DNA from: Candidatus Roizmanbacteria bacterium CG_4_10_14_0_2_um_filter_36_35
GTDB lineage: Bacteria; Patescibacteriota; Microgenomatia; UBA1406; GWC2-37-13
Reading direction: 5' to 3'
Assembly: GCA_002792355.1 (NCBI GenBank)
Contig: PFOE01000069.1
Span: 1-8,272 of the forward strand
DNA length: 8,272 bases
Below, one piece after another: positions 5,694-8,272 of the stretch. How positions within the stretch are numbered: position 1 is the first letter of the stretch; each line of letters opens with the position of its first letter. Made by a program: the position numbers and the translations under genes. Under the pieces are notes generated by a model, which did not search any database, had not been told where the DNA came from, and worked only from the letters and a program-made list of their open reading frames with translations.

Positions 5694-6641
5694 ATGAAAA
5701 ATAAATTCGGAAAAATATTGCTTCTTAATTTAAAAGAAACTTTAGATTCTTCTTTCTTACAACGACTAAATAAAATTGCAGAAAAAATAGTGTTTCTTCC
5801 TAAGGATAGCGAAAATATTTATAAAGAATTAAAAGATACCGATTGTCTTTTGGTAAACCAAGGAATGACTGTTGATAAAAAAATGATGGATACCGCGCGT
5901 AATTTTAAATACGTCGGCATATGCGCTACTGGTTATGGTCGGATCGACACTCAATATGCGTCCTCAAAAGGAATAACCGTCTGTAACGTTCCCGCTTATG
6001 CGACTGAATCTGTGGCGGAATTTGTTTTTGCTATGTTGTTGGAACATTTGAGAGAAATTGAAAGAGCTAAAAAGCAAGTGGCGAAGAGTATTTATTCGGA
6101 AGCGGATTTTACAGGCACGCAAATAAAAGACAAATTATTTGGCGTGATTGGTTTAGGTCGAATTGGGCAAAGAGTAGCAGAAATTGCTCAGAAAGGATTC
6201 GAAGCAAAAACAATTTATTGGTCTCGTCAGAAAAAAAACGGAATGGGGGGAGCTACATATAAACCTTTAGAAAAAGTTATAAAAGAGTCAGATATTATTT
6301 CGCTTCATTTAAGTTTAAACAACCAGACTGAAAAAATAATTAATAAAAAATTAATAAATTCCATAAAACCAGGAGCGATTGTTGTCAATACGGCGCCGAT
6401 GGAACTTATTGATTTGGAAGCTCTTGAATCGAGATTGAAAAAAAAAGATATTACTTTCATCTTAGACCATTCCGATGAAATGACTTTAGAAGATATCAAA
6501 AGATTAAAGGAATTTAAAAACTGTGTCATTTATCCACCAATAGGATTTACTACTCTAGAGGCAACTGAGCTGAAAAAAGAAATTTTTGTCAGCAATGTGG
6601 AAAACTTTATTAAAGGTAAAGTAATAAACAAAGTAAATTGA
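5694..6641 (+). CDS. D-2-hydroxyacid dehydrogenase-like NAD(P)-binding protein with altered active site
   Basis: The 315-aa fold matches the D-isomer-specific 2-hydroxyacid dehydrogenases. It has a catalytic-domain segment ATGYGRID (78-85), GITVCNVPAYATESVAEFVF (93-112), Rossmann motif GLGRIG (153-158), then SIKPGAIVVNTA (223-234). After the coenzyme strand comes WSRQKK (176-181) rather than an acidic residue, suggesting NADP(H) preference. The catalytic triad expected in the family is not there. The Arg of the NxxRGxxVD motif aligns with P235 (NTAPMELID). The Glu of the DVxxxEP region aligns near E262/M263 (LDHSDEM). The His of the TPHIG motif aligns with P282 (YPPIG). All surrounding structure is intact and the frame unbroken, so this looks like a diverged or non-catalytic subfamily, not a decaying gene. 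The promoter predicts a leaderless mRNA. The methyltransferase frame follows 17 nt downstream and is probably co-transcribed. Confidence 0.85.
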   Translation: MKNKFGKILLLNLKETLDSSFLQRLNKIAEKIVFLPKDSENIYKELKDTDCLLVNQGMTVDKKMMDTARNFKYVGICATGYGRIDTQYASSKGITVCNVPAYATESVAEFVFAMLLEHLREIERAKKQVAKSIYSEADFTGTQIKDKLFGVIGLGRIGQRVAEIAQKGFEAKTIYWSRQKKNGMGGATYKPLEKVIKESDIISLHLSLNNQTEKIINKKLINSIKPGAIVVNTAPMELIDLEALESRLKKKDITFILDHSDEMTLEDIKRLKEFKNCVIYPPIGFTTLEATELKKEIFVSNVENFIKGKVINKVN

Positions 6642-6658
6642 TAATAAAATAATCATAA

Positions 6659-7420
6659 ATACAAGACAGAACAGAACCTTATATTTCTCGTGTTCGGCCA
6701 GATGAACGACATAATATATTTACTGAAGATATTGATTATAGAAAAACTGAAAAAAAATCGATCTGGGGAAAGGGATACGAAAAAACTTTAGAGCTTTTCA
6801 AACTGGATCCTATCAAAGGAGGCAGATGGCTTAATTTAGCTGCTGGAGACGGACGTTATAATAATCAACTTTTAAAATATGCTGATTCCGTTGTGGCCAG
6901 CGACATTGATGCTGAGGCTCTTTCTAAATTACAAAGACATACTCCAAAAAAATATAGAGACAAATTGACTACAGTCGCCTTTAATTTAAATGGTGATTTT
7001 CCGTTAAAAGATGGTAGTTTTAATGGAATTTTTTGCACCGGTATATTACATCTTTTTTCTAGACCAGTTTTAGAAAAAATTTCAAAAGAGATGCTAAGAA
7101 TTCTTAAACCAGGAGGAAGACTAATTCTCGAATTTCCTACTGAAATAAAAAGAATTGGAAGAGATGGCTCTTTAATTACTTTTGGTGATGAGCCGAATTA
7201 TTCTATAGCTGATGCCAGATCTTACCTTCAGGAACTAGTTGGAAGTTCTTCTACACAAGGAATAATAGAAGAAGTAGTTGAAGATTTTCCCAATGCAAAT
7301 CCACCGTTTACGTTTCATAGTAAGATTATTCTTTTAGAATGTTTTAAAACTACGGGAAATGAAGATAAAGATAGATTAATTGTAACATCTATGGGGAAAA
7401 GAACGCAAGTTCTTACTTAA
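6659..7420 (+). CDS. Class I SAM-dependent methyltransferase (Methyltransf_11-like), non-canonical start
   Basis: In this frame the sequence is open from just after a TAA (6656-6658) to the TAA at 7418-7420, 253 codons. SAM-binding motif I reads LNLAAGDGRYN (about 6830-6865, residues 58-69). The strand-2 acidic residue follows in VVASDID (about residues 78-84), then FPLKDGSFNGIF and the post-motif EMLRILKPGGRLILEFPT. Before motif I is a plausible conserved N-terminus, SRVRPDERHNIF and WGKGYEKTLELF. No ATG, GTG or TTG exists in frame before GTG 6893, which lies after motif I and would give a useless 175-aa product. The true start must be near-cognate (ATA 6659, ATT 6683) or a start codon was lost by mutation or sequencing error. 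The start given is the outer limit. Substrate is unknown. The 3' end overlaps the convergent hydrolase by 8 nt. Confidence 0.75.
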   Translation: MQDRTEPYISRVRPDERHNIFTEDIDYRKTEKKSIWGKGYEKTLELFKLDPIKGGRWLNLAAGDGRYNNQLLKYADSVVASDIDAEALSKLQRHTPKKYRDKLTTVAFNLNGDFPLKDGSFNGIFCTGILHLFSRPVLEKISKEMLRILKPGGRLILEFPTEIKRIGRDGSLITFGDEPNYSIADARSYLQELVGSSSTQGIIEEVVEDFPNANPPFTFHSKIILLECFKTTGNEDKDRLIVTSMGKRTQVLT

Positions 7421-8156
7421 AATAATTTTTTATTATTCTTACCATCTCTTCTTGTTCAATAAACATCCAAGCATGAGTTTTATCAATAATCTCAATTTCG
7501 AGGTTTTTTATCTTAGAATTAATATTAGCAATTTCCAAAGGGATAAATTCGTCTTTCTTCGCAAAAATTAGCTTACTGGTAACCTTCATTTTCAAAGTCG
7601 GTTTTTCATAGTTTTTGATAGCAATTAATCCTTCTAATAAATACTGTTTTGGATGATGACAAAAGTAGTAAATAGAATCGATAAACCACATTAAATTTGC
7701 TTTAAAACCTTTTATAGAAAATAGATTATTAAATATGAGTCTAATATAACCAGAAATAAGTTTAAGTAGTTTATATTTCATTTTTATAATTGTTGCAGAA
7801 GTACTTATCAATAGTAATTTATTAACCGTCTCTGGGAATTTATTAGAAAATTCTGTCGCAAGAATTCCACTGAGAGAAACTCCCAAAAGGTAAGTTTTAG
7901 ATATTTTTAATTTGTCGACGAAAGCTTTTAATAAAATAACATAATCTTTAATTTCATAAGCGGGTTTTTGAAATATTGACTTACCTTTATATATATCAGG
8001 AATTATGACAGTAAAATATTTTGAAAGCTCTTTTCCAATTTCTTGATAAGATTTGCTTGTTAACCAAAGTGAGGGAAGAATAATAAGGCGTTCTCCGTAG
8101 CCTTCAGCTAGATAATGAATATTATGGTCTTTTACTTTTAAAAACTGGCTTTTCAT
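7413..8156 (-). CDS. Alpha/beta-fold hydrolase
   Basis: A 247-aa protein of the alpha/beta hydrolase fold, with no signal peptide. Visible in order are the N-terminal strands with HYLAEGYGERLIILPSLW (14-31, oxyanion-loop region), PDIYKGKS (53-60), the nucleophile elbow GVSLSG (92-97, S94, with Ser where the usual GxSxG has its second Gly), a hydrophobic helical cap around 125-185, the acid D202 in KKDEFIP, and the catalytic His H228 in KTHAW. The triad is therefore complete. Closest in style are small esterase or lipase-like hydrolases; the substrate is not identifiable. The ATG at 8156 is preferred. A TTG at 8168 would add four residues, but it lies only about 2 nt from the predicted transcript start. 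The gene is convergent with the methyltransferase and very AT-rich. Confidence 0.85.
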   Translation of the reverse strand: MKSQFLKVKDHNIHYLAEGYGERLIILPSLWLTSKSYQEIGKELSKYFTVIIPDIYKGKSIFQKPAYEIKDYVILLKAFVDKLKISKTYLLGVSLSGILATEFSNKFPETVNKLLLISTSATIIKMKYKLLKLISGYIRLIFNNLFSIKGFKANLMWFIDSIYYFCHHPKQYLLEGLIAIKNYEKPTLKMKVTSKLIFAKKDEFIPLEIANINSKIKNLEIEIIDKTHAWMFIEQEEMVRIIKNYFK

Positions 8157-8176
8157 AAACAAACGCAATTTACTAC

Positions 8177-8182
8177 ATTATA
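8177..8182 (-). promoter_or_regulatory. -10 element of the alpha/beta hydrolase promoter
   Basis: A perfect TATAAT on the minus strand (complement of 8177-8182) predicts transcription from about 8170, giving a 14-nt leader before ATG 8156 without a Shine-Dalgarno. No convincing -35 is seen at 17-bp spacing (AAGTAT, complement of 8200-8205). That position lies inside the inverted repeat at 8202-8227, which suggests regulation or dependence on an activator. Confidence 0.5.
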
Positions 8183-8201
8183 TTAATATAGGGTCTAGGA
8201 T

Positions 8202-8230
8202 ACTTTAGAGGGGTTTTTCTCTAAAGTTTT
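8202..8230 (+). terminator. Inverted repeat upstream of the hydrolase; weak terminator or operator
   Basis: The arm ACTTTAGAG (8202-8210) pairs perfectly with CTCTAAAGT (8219-8227) across the 8-nt loop GGGTTTTT, and TTT then C follows. On the + strand it resembles a weak intrinsic terminator, but the only + strand gene it could serve ends 780 bases earlier. On the minus strand it has no T-tract and coincides with the hydrolase -35 zone, which fits an operator equally well. The remaining bases to 8272 show nothing recognisable. Confidence 0.4.
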
Positions 8231-8272
8231 CTAGTAATAATTTGTAAATATTTTTTCTGTTGTTCCATCTAA

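Noticed and set aside
6305..6529. 74-codon minus-strand open frame inside the dehydrogenase-like gene
   Set aside because: Antisense to a convincing coding sequence, with no independent support.
6816..6834. Strong Shine-Dalgarno-like AAAGGAGG followed by ATG at 6826
   Set aside because: The ATG is followed by GCT and TAA, a two-codon frame. The GGAGG simply encodes Lys-Gly-Gly inside the methyltransferase frame.
7421..7440. A/T-rich AATAAT...ATTATT inverted repeat after the methyltransferase stop
   Set aside because: Only six A/T pairs around a T-run, inside the coding end of the convergent hydrolase. Too weak to call a terminator.
1..8272. CRISPR arrays, tRNA/rRNA genes, transposases, toxin-antitoxin pairs or defence systems
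   Set aside because: I looked on both strands and found no regularly spaced repeats, cloverleaf structures, transposase motifs or known defence domains. The NYN protein alone is not enough to propose one.

Overview
This AT-rich, gene-dense 8.3 kb stretch looks like a chromosomal segment of a bacterium with a small, compact genome. A Patescibacteria/CPR-type organism is my best guess. The grounds are genes that overlap or nearly touch, almost no Shine-Dalgarno sequences, promoters placed so that mRNAs begin at or next to the start codon, and a short palindromic in-frame insertion in uppS. TGA is read as stop (uppS and the dehydrogenase end in TGA), so this is not a lineage that recoded TGA. 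No phylogenetic marker is present, so the assignment is inference.

Positions 1-3028 (+) carry an isoprenoid operon: the 3' end of ispE, then ispG (both MEP pathway), uppS (cis-prenyltransferase for the cell-wall lipid carrier) and a trans-polyprenyl diphosphate synthase. Adjacent genes overlap by 17 and 4 nt or are separated by 1 nt. Together they lead from methylerythritol intermediates through IPP/DMAPP to an all-trans allylic primer and then to undecaprenyl-type diphosphate.

Positions 3007-4227 (-) carry rarA/mgsA, a replication-associated AAA+ ATPase. It converges on the isoprenoid operon with a 22-nt overlap and is visibly richer in G+C than its neighbours. Between rarA and the next gene lies a consensus-like rightward promoter followed almost at once by a strong hairpin plus T6. 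This could encode a very short RNA.

Positions 4299-8168 form a loose group of accessory enzymes: a NYN/LabA-like putative nuclease (-) divergent from a HAD-family hydrolase (+), a D-2-hydroxyacid-dehydrogenase-like protein lacking the usual catalytic residues (+), a SAM-dependent methyltransferase with no conventional start codon ahead of its SAM-binding motif (+), and an alpha/beta hydrolase (-). No shared pathway is evident. I see no CRISPR array, tRNA, rRNA, transposon or recognisable defence system, and no intergenic stretch longer than about 120 bases.
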